A model generated the notes under the pieces. It was not told the DNA's origin and did no database searches. It saw only the letters and a list, made by a program, of their open reading frames with translations. The position numbers and the translations under genes are program-made. A stretch of DNA of 11,725 nt from Pseudomonadota bacterium. Its GTDB lineage: Bacteria; Pseudomonadota; Gammaproteobacteria; Acidiferrobacterales; UBA6901. Location of the stretch: contig JAJXUF010000099.1 in the NCBI GenBank assembly GCA_021783175.1, positions 1-11,725 on the forward strand, given 5' to 3'. Positions 6,136 to 11,725 of the stretch are shown here, piece by piece. Positions within the stretch are counted from its first letter, which is position 1; each line of letters opens with the position of its first letter.

Positions 6136-6441
6136 GTGATTACGCGCAAATATTACAAATTCATCGTAGTTCCGTTTCTGGCACTTCAGATTACAGGTTG
6201 CGGGGTGGGCGGGGGAACAAGCAGCAATTCCGGATGGGAATACGCCAATTACAATTGCAACGGCAGTTCATCATGCATAACCGTTATGGGACATAACACC
6301 GGTTCCGCCGGGCCGTTTTGTTCGCCAACTGCATGCTCTAATTGGTTAAGCCAATATTTTGCAGGCACAGGCGGTAGTTGCACTACGAACCCGCAGTACT
6401 CAATAACTAATGCACCCGCATCCGGATCCTGCAGCAACTGA
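6136..6441 (+). CDS. Small Cys-rich lipoprotein, unknown function
   Basis: A 101-aa protein from a GTG start, with a GGGGGG stretch upstream as a weak ribosome-binding site. Residues 1-21 are a signal peptide (basic TRKYYK, core FIVVPFLAL) ending in the lipobox QITGC, so Cys22 would be lipidated. A GVGGGTSSNSG linker follows. The mature domain has six evenly spread cysteines (41, 47, 62, 67, 82, 99) in an Asn/Ser/Gly-rich setting: NYNCNGSSSC, MGHNTGSAGPFC, ACSNWLSQYF, GGSCTTNPQYS, ASGSC. This suggests a small exported domain with up to three disulfides. I do not recognise a named family. It follows a broken lipoprotein gene and precedes an orphan GspC-like gene on the same strand, so a surface or secretion role is conceivable but unproven. 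Confidence 0.6.
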   Translation: MITRKYYKFIVVPFLALQITGCGVGGGTSSNSGWEYANYNCNGSSSCITVMGHNTGSAGPFCSPTACSNWLSQYFAGTGGSCTTNPQYSITNAPASGSCSN

Positions 6442-6804
6442 TCGGTCCACCTGAATTATGACCAATTGCAGGTTAAATTTTTGGGCAGCGCACACTGCAA
6501 TCCGAAGATTTCGGGCTAATGCTTTTTTACTGGTTGATATAGAGACAACATTTATGGGTGCCACCAATTCCCATGGCTCGAAAACTGCCGGATCCTTCCG
6601 AAAGTTTTTCGATGCTACAGGTCGATACGGGCATTCGCCCACATGATAGATCAACTGCCACTGCACATTTCAATGGCCACACTCCAGAATCCCTGCGCAG
6701 AGGTTCGCTACGGGTTCCGGCACGATGAAAGCGGTTGTCTATTAATATCCGAAGGCCGCACGTTTTCTGATCGACCGATGGGCCGCATGATTTAGGAACT
6801 CGCC
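6442..6804. other. Stretch without an assigned gene between lipoprotein and gspC-like gene
   Basis: Only short ORFs are present. One, at 6643-6795, is listed separately. Another ATG frame (6573-6728, 51 aa) overlaps it and has nothing to support it. No clear promoter or terminator was found. Confidence 0.3.
6643..6795 (+). CDS. Possible 50-aa small protein just upstream of the GspC-like gene
   Basis: The ATG at 6643 opens MIDQLPLHISMATLQNPCA and continues through VRYGFRHDESGCLLISEG to a TAG at 6793. The stop lies only 9 bp before the ATG of the GspC-like gene, a spacing consistent with translational coupling. No good ribosome-binding site precedes it and no family is recognised. It could be a relic of a longer gene's 3' end rather than a real small gene. 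Confidence 0.25.
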   Translation: MIDQLPLHISMATLQNPCAEVRYGFRHDESGCLLISEGRTFSDRPMGRMI

Positions 6805-7644
6805 ATGCATCTGTTTTCCTGGCAGTCTGATTCTATAGCCGGTATGCGGTTGCCGCTGATAATCGGTACCATCGGGGGCATCGTGATGTGCGCAGCAGGC
6901 TATGCGTGGAATTCATCCGTTCCAGTATCATTTTTGACGACCTTCGCTCGCCATGAGAATGAAGACGCTGCGTTGCCGCGTTCGATAGATGACGTGTCTC
7001 GCAGACGATTGACGGCTAAAAGAATCGAGGCTCCAGCGATTCCGGAATCAGCTGGGATCGGAAGCCACGCATTGCGTTTGACCGGCGTTGTGCTTGGTAA
7101 CACGAGTTTAGCCCTCATCAGCATAGACGGCCTTCCGGCACAGCCCTATGAGGTCGGTGATAGTATTGCGAATGGCATCGTTTTATGTCAGGTAAGCGCC
7201 TTTGGTGCAGTCGTTCGGCGCGGTGCGGCTGTAGCAAATTTGGTTTTGCACAGAACCAACGCGCGTGTCGTGCAACTCATACCTGCACCGATCGTGCCGT
7301 CAGCTATGAGACGGGCCGTTCATCAGGAGGGAACCGATTGGTACATGCTTGATCGCCACTACGTAGCTGACTTCTTGAAATCGAATGATTTTCTTACGCA
7401 GGGGAAAATTGCCGCCGGCTCTGATGGCAGTATCCGAATAGTAGACCTGAATCCTATTGGCTTGTTCGCCGACCTTGGGCTTCATGCAGGCGACGTGGTG
7501 CGTGATATCAATGTCGACGGGCAGTCGGTAAATGCCATATCCAATATGCCCGGTTTTATTCGACAGATTGGTCATGCCCAGCAAGTGCAGCTGGAGGTTC
7601 TGACTAACGGGCACACTCGGTATTTACACTATAATCTGAACTAA
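6805..7644 (+). CDS. Orphan GspC/PulC-like type II secretion inner-membrane protein
   Basis: A 279-aa protein with the GspC layout. There is a short cytoplasmic N-terminus and one transmembrane helix (about 15-34, LPLIIGTIGGIVMCAAGYAW). A variable linker is followed by the homology region (89-150: LRLTGVVLGNTSLALISIDG, PAQPYEVGDSI, VSAFGAVVRRG, LVLHR) and a C-terminal PDZ-like domain (178-279: DFLTQGKIAAG, RIVDLNPIGLFADLGLHAGD, VVRDINVDGQSV). In type II secretion GspC contacts the secretin GspD through the homology region and links it to the inner-membrane platform. No gspD-gspM genes are visible here, so this copy is an orphan, or it works with a locus elsewhere. The TTAGGAAC motif 6-13 bp before the ATG is a usable ribosome-binding site. 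Base composition is less GC-rich than the flanking operons, which fits acquisition by transfer. Confidence 0.75.
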   Translation: MHLFSWQSDSIAGMRLPLIIGTIGGIVMCAAGYAWNSSVPVSFLTTFARHENEDAALPRSIDDVSRRRLTAKRIEAPAIPESAGIGSHALRLTGVVLGNTSLALISIDGLPAQPYEVGDSIANGIVLCQVSAFGAVVRRGAAVANLVLHRTNARVVQLIPAPIVPSAMRRAVHQEGTDWYMLDRHYVADFLKSNDFLTQGKIAAGSDGSIRIVDLNPIGLFADLGLHAGDVVRDINVDGQSVNAISNMPGFIRQIGHAQQVQLEVLTNGHTRYLHYNLN

Positions 7645-7814
7645 TTTTCCTTGTCGATGGCGAAACACGGATCTCGCCGCCACTGGTGTGTGATTCAATC
7701 CACGACAGTGGGTCAGCCAGGCGACCCGGTTTAACGACGCGAAAGCACTAAACGGCGTACCGTTCACTTGTTCTGGAGTTTTGCCGCTAAGCGAAACGTG
7801 CCTTCGGTAAACGT

Positions 7815-8094
7815 CACGCCTTGTTCCTGACCGGTGTTGTGCTTGGCAACCGCAGTCTCGCCCTTAGTCTGCGTTGACGGCCTGCCGGCACAACCCTATG
7901 CCGTCGGCGACAGTGTCATCAAAGACATTGCTGTGATCTGTGTGAGCGCCTTTGAAGCCTTTGTGCGGTGCGGACAGACTGTTGAGAAACTGCCGTTGCC
8001 TGGCGTAAGCTTTGTTGCCAATTACACTGCGCCGGTTGCCGGCGTAGTACCGCTGATGCCAGTACCTTTCATTCCTTTAACCATCCTGAGATGA
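7815..8094 (+). pseudogene. Decayed partial second copy of the GspC homology region
   Basis: The frame at 7827 reads LTGVVLGNRSLALSLR and then stops. The next frame continues with DGLPAQPYAVGDSVI, VSAFEAFVRCGQTVEKLPLPG and VPLMPVPFIP before a stop at 8092. These line up with LTGVVLGNTSLAL, DGLPAQPYEVGDSI, VSAFGAVVRRGAAVANLVL and VQLIPAPIVP of the intact gene at 6805-7644, 749 bp upstream. A one-base insertion around 7862-7870 causes the shift. The transmembrane segment is missing and the PDZ-like domain is not recognisable. This is a tandem partial duplication or a recombination relic; the divergence indicates it is not recent. Confidence 0.7.
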
Positions 8095-8539
8095 GTCCCG
8101 ATTCAGGTCGGATCCGTGATCGCCTGGATGTCGATTACTATGTCGATCCTGTCGGGGCGACTGTTCCACGCGCTGGGTTTGAGCCCGGAAAATGCCCATG
8201 CGTCCGGCGCTCGAGCGCGGTGTAGCTCGGCGCCGCGCGGACAAACCCGGTTCGGAGACAGCGAGGCCGCTCCTGATGCAAGGTCTCAGTGATCGCAGCC
8301 CAGCCGATCTCGCCCGCACGAAGACGGATACGGGCGTGCCGTGGTTTTCTCCCTGATGCCAACGACGACGGCGACGCGATTGTCGATTTCCAGAGAGGAT
8401 TGTCGGGTACCGTGAACCGGCCGATCGAACTCGTTTGGAATCGCCTATACGCCGACCACTGGAATCCGGTTGCTGATTGGCTCCTACCCAACGCCGTGCG
8501 TGCGGCCCGCCTGCTGCTGGCTTTTGCGCTAAAGATGCG
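8095..8539. other. Stretch without an assigned gene
   Basis: Open frames exist on both strands here (for example 8289-8543 plus, and 8138-8491 minus), but none has a recognised domain, a ribosome-binding site or a natural gene setting. A segment near 8108-8150 reads DRLDVDYYVD in one frame and may be a worn continuation of the GspC-like relic. This stretch also probably contains the 3' untranslated region of the AraC-type gene. Confidence 0.3.
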
Positions 8540-9478
8540 CTAGCGCTGCTTGAGGGTGCGACGGAACTCGCTTGGCAGTTGTCCGCAATGTATCCGGAAA
8601 ACTGCGACAAACTGCGAGTAGGAACGGAACCCGCAAATATCCGCGACCGCCGAAAGCAACAGAGCAGGTTGCGCGGTCATGAGACGCTGCGCCTCTTTCA
8701 CTCGGCACTCCAGAACGTACTGCCAGAGGCTTCTTCCCGTCGTCGCACGAAAAGCACGTCCGAGATGCCATGGGCTGAGATTAACCACAGCAGCAAGATC
8801 TGATAGGCCAAAATCCTGTCCGAGATGTTCCTGGATAAAATCCCGCAGCCTAAGAAACTTCCACCGCGGCAGGCTCGGTCCCGGCGGCAAGCGTCGGCGG
8901 CCGGATCCGTAGCGAACGAGGATGTGGGCAGCAATTGCGGTAAGAATGGCGTGCTCAAACAGCCGTCCGGCAATATTTTTGCCTTCAGCGCAGCCCTGGA
9001 TCAATTGGAGAAGATGGGCGAGGACCCGATCCTCATGCGGCGAGATGTTCGATAACAGGTCCAACCCGCTGGCATCGATGGTTTCACAGACCATATTTCC
9101 AAACAGGACAGGAGTGAGCGCCAGAAACAACGTGTCGATCGGGCCATTCCAGGCGGTTGAAAGCGTGTCCCCGCAGGCAAGAAAGCGAAAGCGGCCGGGT
9201 TCGATCAAGCCATTAATTGCGGAACCGTTAAGGACGCTCCGGAACCGAACGGCACGCGCACCGAGCGGCAGCATGAGCATATGTTCTTCAAAGGTGTGGG
9301 AAGGCAGACTGCCCGCCTCAATAACGCGATGCTCTAAAAGATAGGTACCATTCTTGCCGCCGGAAGCAACTGGCGCCTCTCTGAAATACGGGGAACGATT
9401 CGCTCCGTCAGCGCGAATATAGATTAACGGATGGTGCCGGTGCGACATGTCAATCCCAAAACTGCGCGTCGCAGTCAT
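8540..9478 (-). CDS. AraC-family transcriptional regulator
   Basis: A 312-aa regulator of usual AraC length. The N-terminal part (about 40-140) is the likely effector-binding or dimerisation region, with EAGSLPSHTFEEHMLMLPLG resembling the start of the cupin-like sensing domain of this family. The C-terminal DNA-binding domain has two helix-turn-helix units: FGLSDLAAVVNLSPWHLGRA (223-242), FRATTGRSLWQYVLECRVKE and AQRLM, then LLLSAVADICGFRSYSQFVA (273-292) and VFRIHCGQLPSEFRR. The conserved second-helix pattern IAxxxGFxSxSxFxxxFxxxxGxxPxxxRR is well kept. The start could be 9478 or an internal ATG at 9448; neither has a clear ribosome-binding site. No intact divergent target gene follows, only a 40-codon ORF and empty sequence, so its natural target may have been lost. 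Confidence 0.85.
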   Translation of the reverse strand: MTATRSFGIDMSHRHHPLIYIRADGANRSPYFREAPVASGGKNGTYLLEHRVIEAGSLPSHTFEEHMLMLPLGARAVRFRSVLNGSAINGLIEPGRFRFLACGDTLSTAWNGPIDTLFLALTPVLFGNMVCETIDASGLDLLSNISPHEDRVLAHLLQLIQGCAEGKNIAGRLFEHAILTAIAAHILVRYGSGRRRLPPGPSLPRWKFLRLRDFIQEHLGQDFGLSDLAAVVNLSPWHLGRAFRATTGRSLWQYVLECRVKEAQRLMTAQPALLLSAVADICGFRSYSQFVAVFRIHCGQLPSEFRRTLKQR

Positions 9479-9702
9479 CCGGGCTGTATATAGGGAAAGA
9501 CGTTATGGTCATAGTTTCTTGTTATTTTTTGAAAGCCGGTTGCAAGTAAACGGCAGGTGCGTCTCCCTGGAATCGCATACGCTAAGCAAGAGACTTGCGA
9601 CATCGTTGCGTCATTGATCCAACGGAGATTTGAATTGGAAACAGTACACATGGCAGGCCTTCGAAACGAAGTGTTCTGATCGGGAACGGATAGGAAGTAA
9701 TC

Positions 9703-9825
9703 ATGTCGACCCTCAGTGAACAAGCGCCGGACGCTGCGGATTACTTATTGAATCAGATGCATCCAACAGGAGTCAATGACTCGATCGACGGGCGATTTGA
9801 AATCAGTACCGCAGCGTGCCGATAA
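9703..9825 (+). CDS. Possible 40-aa ORF divergent from the AraC-type gene
   Basis: A good ribosome-binding site (AGGAAG, 6 bp before the ATG) precedes MSTLSEQAPDAADYLLNQMH, and the frame ends after 40 codons. The start context looks real, but the protein is short and unrecognised. The most likely reading is the 5' end of a truncated gene that was the AraC regulator's neighbour. A genuine small protein is the alternative. Confidence 0.35.
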   Translation: MSTLSEQAPDAADYLLNQMHPTGVNDSIDGRFEISTAACR

Positions 9826-10106
9826 TCGGGGGTACAGGGAAGTAATGAAGTGGGCCCCGCTCCTCGGACAGCCAACACGGCTTCTTGAGGTGGTTCATCC
9901 GCATGATGGGTCATCAAGCCGCATGGGCGATGGGTCTTGGCGGTGCACTACGTCAGCGGGAAATCGAGTGATCTTTCGGATCGTACGGATTGCTGATCGC
10001 CATTTACATTTTGCGACCAGGAACCGTCTGTATCGCGGGATCTCGGGCACGCTCGCTTGTCATGCCGCGGGTGGAGGTGAACAACCGTGCGGGCTGTAGT
10101 GCTGGA
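9826..10106. other. Stretch without an assigned gene
   Basis: Plus-strand frames here (for example 9776-10099 and fragments reading FLRWFIRMMGHQAAWAMGLG and SYGLLIAIYIL in a frame with stops) look like worn coding sequence, possibly the remainder of the gene begun at 9703 or of a membrane protein. No family can be assigned. Convergent transcription from the right-hand operon would end here. Confidence 0.3.
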
Positions 10107-10655
10107 TCAGCGAATCTGGTCGAGAAAATCTTCCTCTTCCTCGGTGAGGCCGGGGGCAGCAGGCGCCTTGTCCTGCCGGACCAGTTGACCGCGTGACGGC
10201 GCGTTAACGGAGCTATCTGCGGCTGCCTCGATAAGCAGGGCTGTCTCCCCGTTTACCGCCAATACCCGGAAAGTGAAAATCATCACTTCGTTGGAGCCGC
10301 GAACAAGCAAATCCGCGCCAGGCAACAGCGTTGGCATGAGAACAGCCAGTCGCGGGACTTGGTCTTGCAGAAAAGGTGCGACCTCTGGGTATTGCCGTGT
10401 GAGCCACAACCGGTTGGCAATCAGGTCGTTCCAGGACGCAAGTCCGGCAAGCAAGGCATGCCCGCCGTCTTCGGGATCGAAACTCAGCAGCACGAGATCA
10501 CCATGCGCTTCCAGTACAAGCATTGGACCGCCGGTAAAAGGAAGTTCCGGATCCAGCAAGGAACATGGGCCGAGAAAATTCTGCAGACTGGCCGCGACCA
10601 GTTTGCGCAGGATCTGTTTTGACGGTGCCGATTCCGGCCGGATAAGCGGGTTCAC
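10107..10655 (-). CDS. Conserved-looking 182-aa protein of unknown function, acidic C-terminal tail
   Basis: Third gene of a minus-strand operon, starting with GTG one base after the stop of the gene before it, with AAGGA as ribosome-binding site. The N-terminal 40 residues are basic-helical (SKQILRKLVAASLQNFLG). The core has alternating strands and helices: MLVLEAHGDLVLLSFDP, HALLAGLASWNDLIANRLWL, RLAVLMPTLLPGADLLV and EVMIFTFRVLAVNGETALLI. That layout faintly recalls PDDEXK-nuclease-like folds (strand, acidic turn, helix with a Trp, strand), but I cannot point to a catalytic set, so no function is given. The end, LTEEEEDFLDQIR, is an acidic amphipathic tail that could bind a partner. Translation coupled to the MinD-like and CBM48 genes points to a shared function. 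Confidence 0.75.
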   Translation of the reverse strand: MNPLIRPESAPSKQILRKLVAASLQNFLGPCSLLDPELPFTGGPMLVLEAHGDLVLLSFDPEDGGHALLAGLASWNDLIANRLWLTRQYPEVAPFLQDQVPRLAVLMPTLLPGADLLVRGSNEVMIFTFRVLAVNGETALLIEAAADSSVNAPSRGQLVRQDKAPAAPGLTEEEEDFLDQIR

Positions 10656-10656
10656 G

Positions 10657-11424
10657 TCAGGATTCCTTCAGGCTGCCGCAGCCCCGGGCCGGGTGTCCGG
10701 GAAGCTTGCCGAGAAATCCGTCGCGAAGCAGAGACTCAACGATCTCATTCAAGGGGCCCGGTGTAGCGCCAGCAGAGTCTCGCGATCCAGATTCGGGAGC
10801 AGGCGCCATGACCGTTCCGACGTAGTCCAGCGTGCGGCCGAGAAAACGCATTGCCGCTGCGGCAAGGCGGTCGAATAGTTTGCGCCCGTCGCTATTGTCC
10901 TTTGCGCCGACGACTATCGTGCCAATTCGTGTTTCAATCCCGGCTAAGGCGAGCTGCTTGATGCTGAGATAGGACTGTTTCAGCGCGGCAGGAGTTGCGC
11001 CGAGCACGATGAGCGCCCGTTCATAGTCACGCAGGTGCATATCACGCGATTCTGACACGGGTATGAGGCACACATGCGGTTGGGGTTTAGTGCTGCCAAG
11101 GCCATCTTGCAGTCGCATGCGCAGTGCCTGCGGCGTATCAGGCTCGCTGCATAGTGATGTGCTGCGCGGGTCGGTGCTGCGCAGCCGCGGCTCGATGTGC
11201 AGCACGATTGCCGTGATGCTGCGCGTGTGCAAGGCGCGCGCCAGCGCATAGACCAAAGCCTGGGTCAGTTCTGGACCTACCAGAATGGGGAGTAGCCATG
11301 TTTCCGGTGGTTGGACGGAAGTCTTGGCGTCAGACGCTTCAGGGTCGCTAAGAAAATAGCGGCTTATGTCGGCCAGGCGCTCGCGAGTCCCGAGAGCTCC
11401 GTCTTGGCGGCGCCATTGCGTCAC
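10657..11424 (-). CDS. MinD/ParA-like protein lacking a recognisable Walker A motif
   Basis: A 255-aa protein from a GTG start that overlaps the preceding stop by 4 bp (GTGA). The fold pattern follows MinD/FleN/ParA ATPases: WLLPILVGPELTQALVYALA (43-62) stands where the first strand and P-loop should be, AIVLHIEPR (72-80) where the DxDP strand should be, ALIVLGATPAALKQSYLSIK (137-156) like the switch/strand-helix unit, and TIVVGAKDNSDGRKLFDRLA (169-188) with AMRFLGRTLDYVGTV like the NxA-S-xEG and late-strand region. The first segment has no GKGGxGKT, so ATP hydrolysis is unlikely. It may be a degenerate partner that still dimerises or binds an active paralogue. Identification rests on pattern and order of secondary structure, not on a catalytic motif. 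Confidence 0.6.
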   Translation of the reverse strand: MTQWRRQDGALGTRERLADISRYFLSDPEASDAKTSVQPPETWLLPILVGPELTQALVYALARALHTRSITAIVLHIEPRLRSTDPRSTSLCSEPDTPQALRMRLQDGLGSTKPQPHVCLIPVSESRDMHLRDYERALIVLGATPAALKQSYLSIKQLALAGIETRIGTIVVGAKDNSDGRKLFDRLAAAAMRFLGRTLDYVGTVMAPAPESGSRDSAGATPGPLNEIVESLLRDGFLGKLPGHPARGCGSLKES

Positions 11425-11717
11425 AATCCTACAACCTCTGGCGACTCTTGCACGCGCAGAAGCGAGTTGTGTCCGCCAACGTGATTCGGGATGCGCGCCG
11501 GATTGACGGGATCATCCTGCCAGCGGCCATCGACGACGAGCCGGTATTGGTACAGACCCGGCGGAGCTATCAACACCTTCTCGACAGTGTCGCCGATTAT
11601 TTTTGTTTCCACGCCCTGGTCCGGAACCCAGTCATTGAAGTCGCCGGCGACCTGAACGCTTTTCGAGGCAAATCCCGGGAAGCGCAGCACGACGCGCTGC
11701 GGCTGGCAGCGATTCAT
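11421..11717 (-). CDS. Stand-alone CBM48/AMPK-beta-type glycogen-binding domain protein
   Basis: A 98-aa protein made almost entirely of one carbohydrate-binding module of the CBM48 (AMPK-beta glycogen-binding) type. It shows VVLRFPGFASKSVQVAGDFN with W30 (residues 9-30), PPGLYQYRLVVDGRW (52-66), DDPVNPARIPN and GGHNSLLRV (81-89). Trp30 and Trp66 sit where the AMPK-beta domain stacks against glucan. No enzyme domain follows, unlike branching or debranching enzymes that carry CBM48 at the N-terminus. The start at 11717 is 8 bp from the window edge and upstream codons stay open, so the true start could lie outside. The gene is first of three visible in this operon and overlaps the MinD-like gene by 4 bp. 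Confidence 0.82.
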   Translation of the reverse strand: MNRCQPQRVVLRFPGFASKSVQVAGDFNDWVPDQGVETKIIGDTVEKVLIAPPGLYQYRLVVDGRWQDDPVNPARIPNHVGGHNSLLRVQESPEVVGL

Positions 11718-11725
11718 CGACCGCG

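Noticed and set aside
8077..8610. 177-codon minus-strand frame overlapping the 3' end of the AraC-type gene
   Set aside because: Overlaps the well-supported AraC C-terminus by about 70 bp, is Arg/Ser-rich, and shows no domain.
9475..9723. 82-codon minus-strand frame ending at the AraC start
   Set aside because: The 4-bp overlap with the AraC start is suggestive, but no ribosome-binding site or family is seen and composition is not gene-like.
9776..10099. 107-codon plus-strand frame
   Set aside because: No recognisable domain; other frames in the same stretch look equally plausible, so it is likely worn sequence.
1..11725. CRISPR arrays, rRNA or complete tRNA genes
   Set aside because: No regularly spaced repeats, rRNA-like segments or full cloverleaf were found on reading both strands.

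Overview
The window reads as a GC-rich proteobacterial chromosome segment that mixes metal-resistance, sulfur-related and accessory genes. A DsrE2-type sulfur-trafficking protein beside a CusCBA-type copper/silver efflux operon suggests a gamma- or acidithiobacillia-like, possibly sulfur-oxidising organism. That placement is an inference from gene content only.

Left block (1-3045, all minus strand): a small secreted Cys/Met/His-rich protein, then cusC, cusB and the first 129 codons of cusA. The three cus genes are joined by 4-bp ATGA overlaps, so this is a tight operon for tripartite export of Cu(I)/Ag(I). The cusB product is odd. It keeps the metal-binding N-terminus and the beta-barrel/membrane-proximal parts, but about 100 residues that normally form the lipoyl and alpha-hairpin domains are absent.

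Middle-left (3120-4730): a frameshifted integrase remnant, a perfect 12-bp hairpin that fits a terminator, then dsrE2 (minus) divergent from a MarR-family regulator (plus). A perfect 8-bp inverted repeat just upstream of the marR start is a strong operator candidate.

Middle (4731-8539): a scarred accessory region. It holds an IS3-family orfB remnant with a stop codon and a frameshift, a tRNA-like D-arm fragment, a frameshifted lipoprotein relic, an intact Cys-rich small lipoprotein, an orphan GspC-like inner-membrane protein, and a decayed second copy of the GspC homology region 749 bp downstream. No other type II secretion genes are visible.

Right block (8540-11725): an AraC-family regulator (minus), about 630 bp with only a possible 40-aa ORF, and then a compact minus-strand operon. 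In transcription order this encodes a stand-alone CBM48 glycogen-binding domain protein, a MinD/ParA-like protein without a recognisable Walker A motif, and an unrecognised 182-aa protein with an acidic C-terminal tail. This three-gene set is the best candidate here for an undescribed system, perhaps glycogen- or polysaccharide-linked positioning or regulation.
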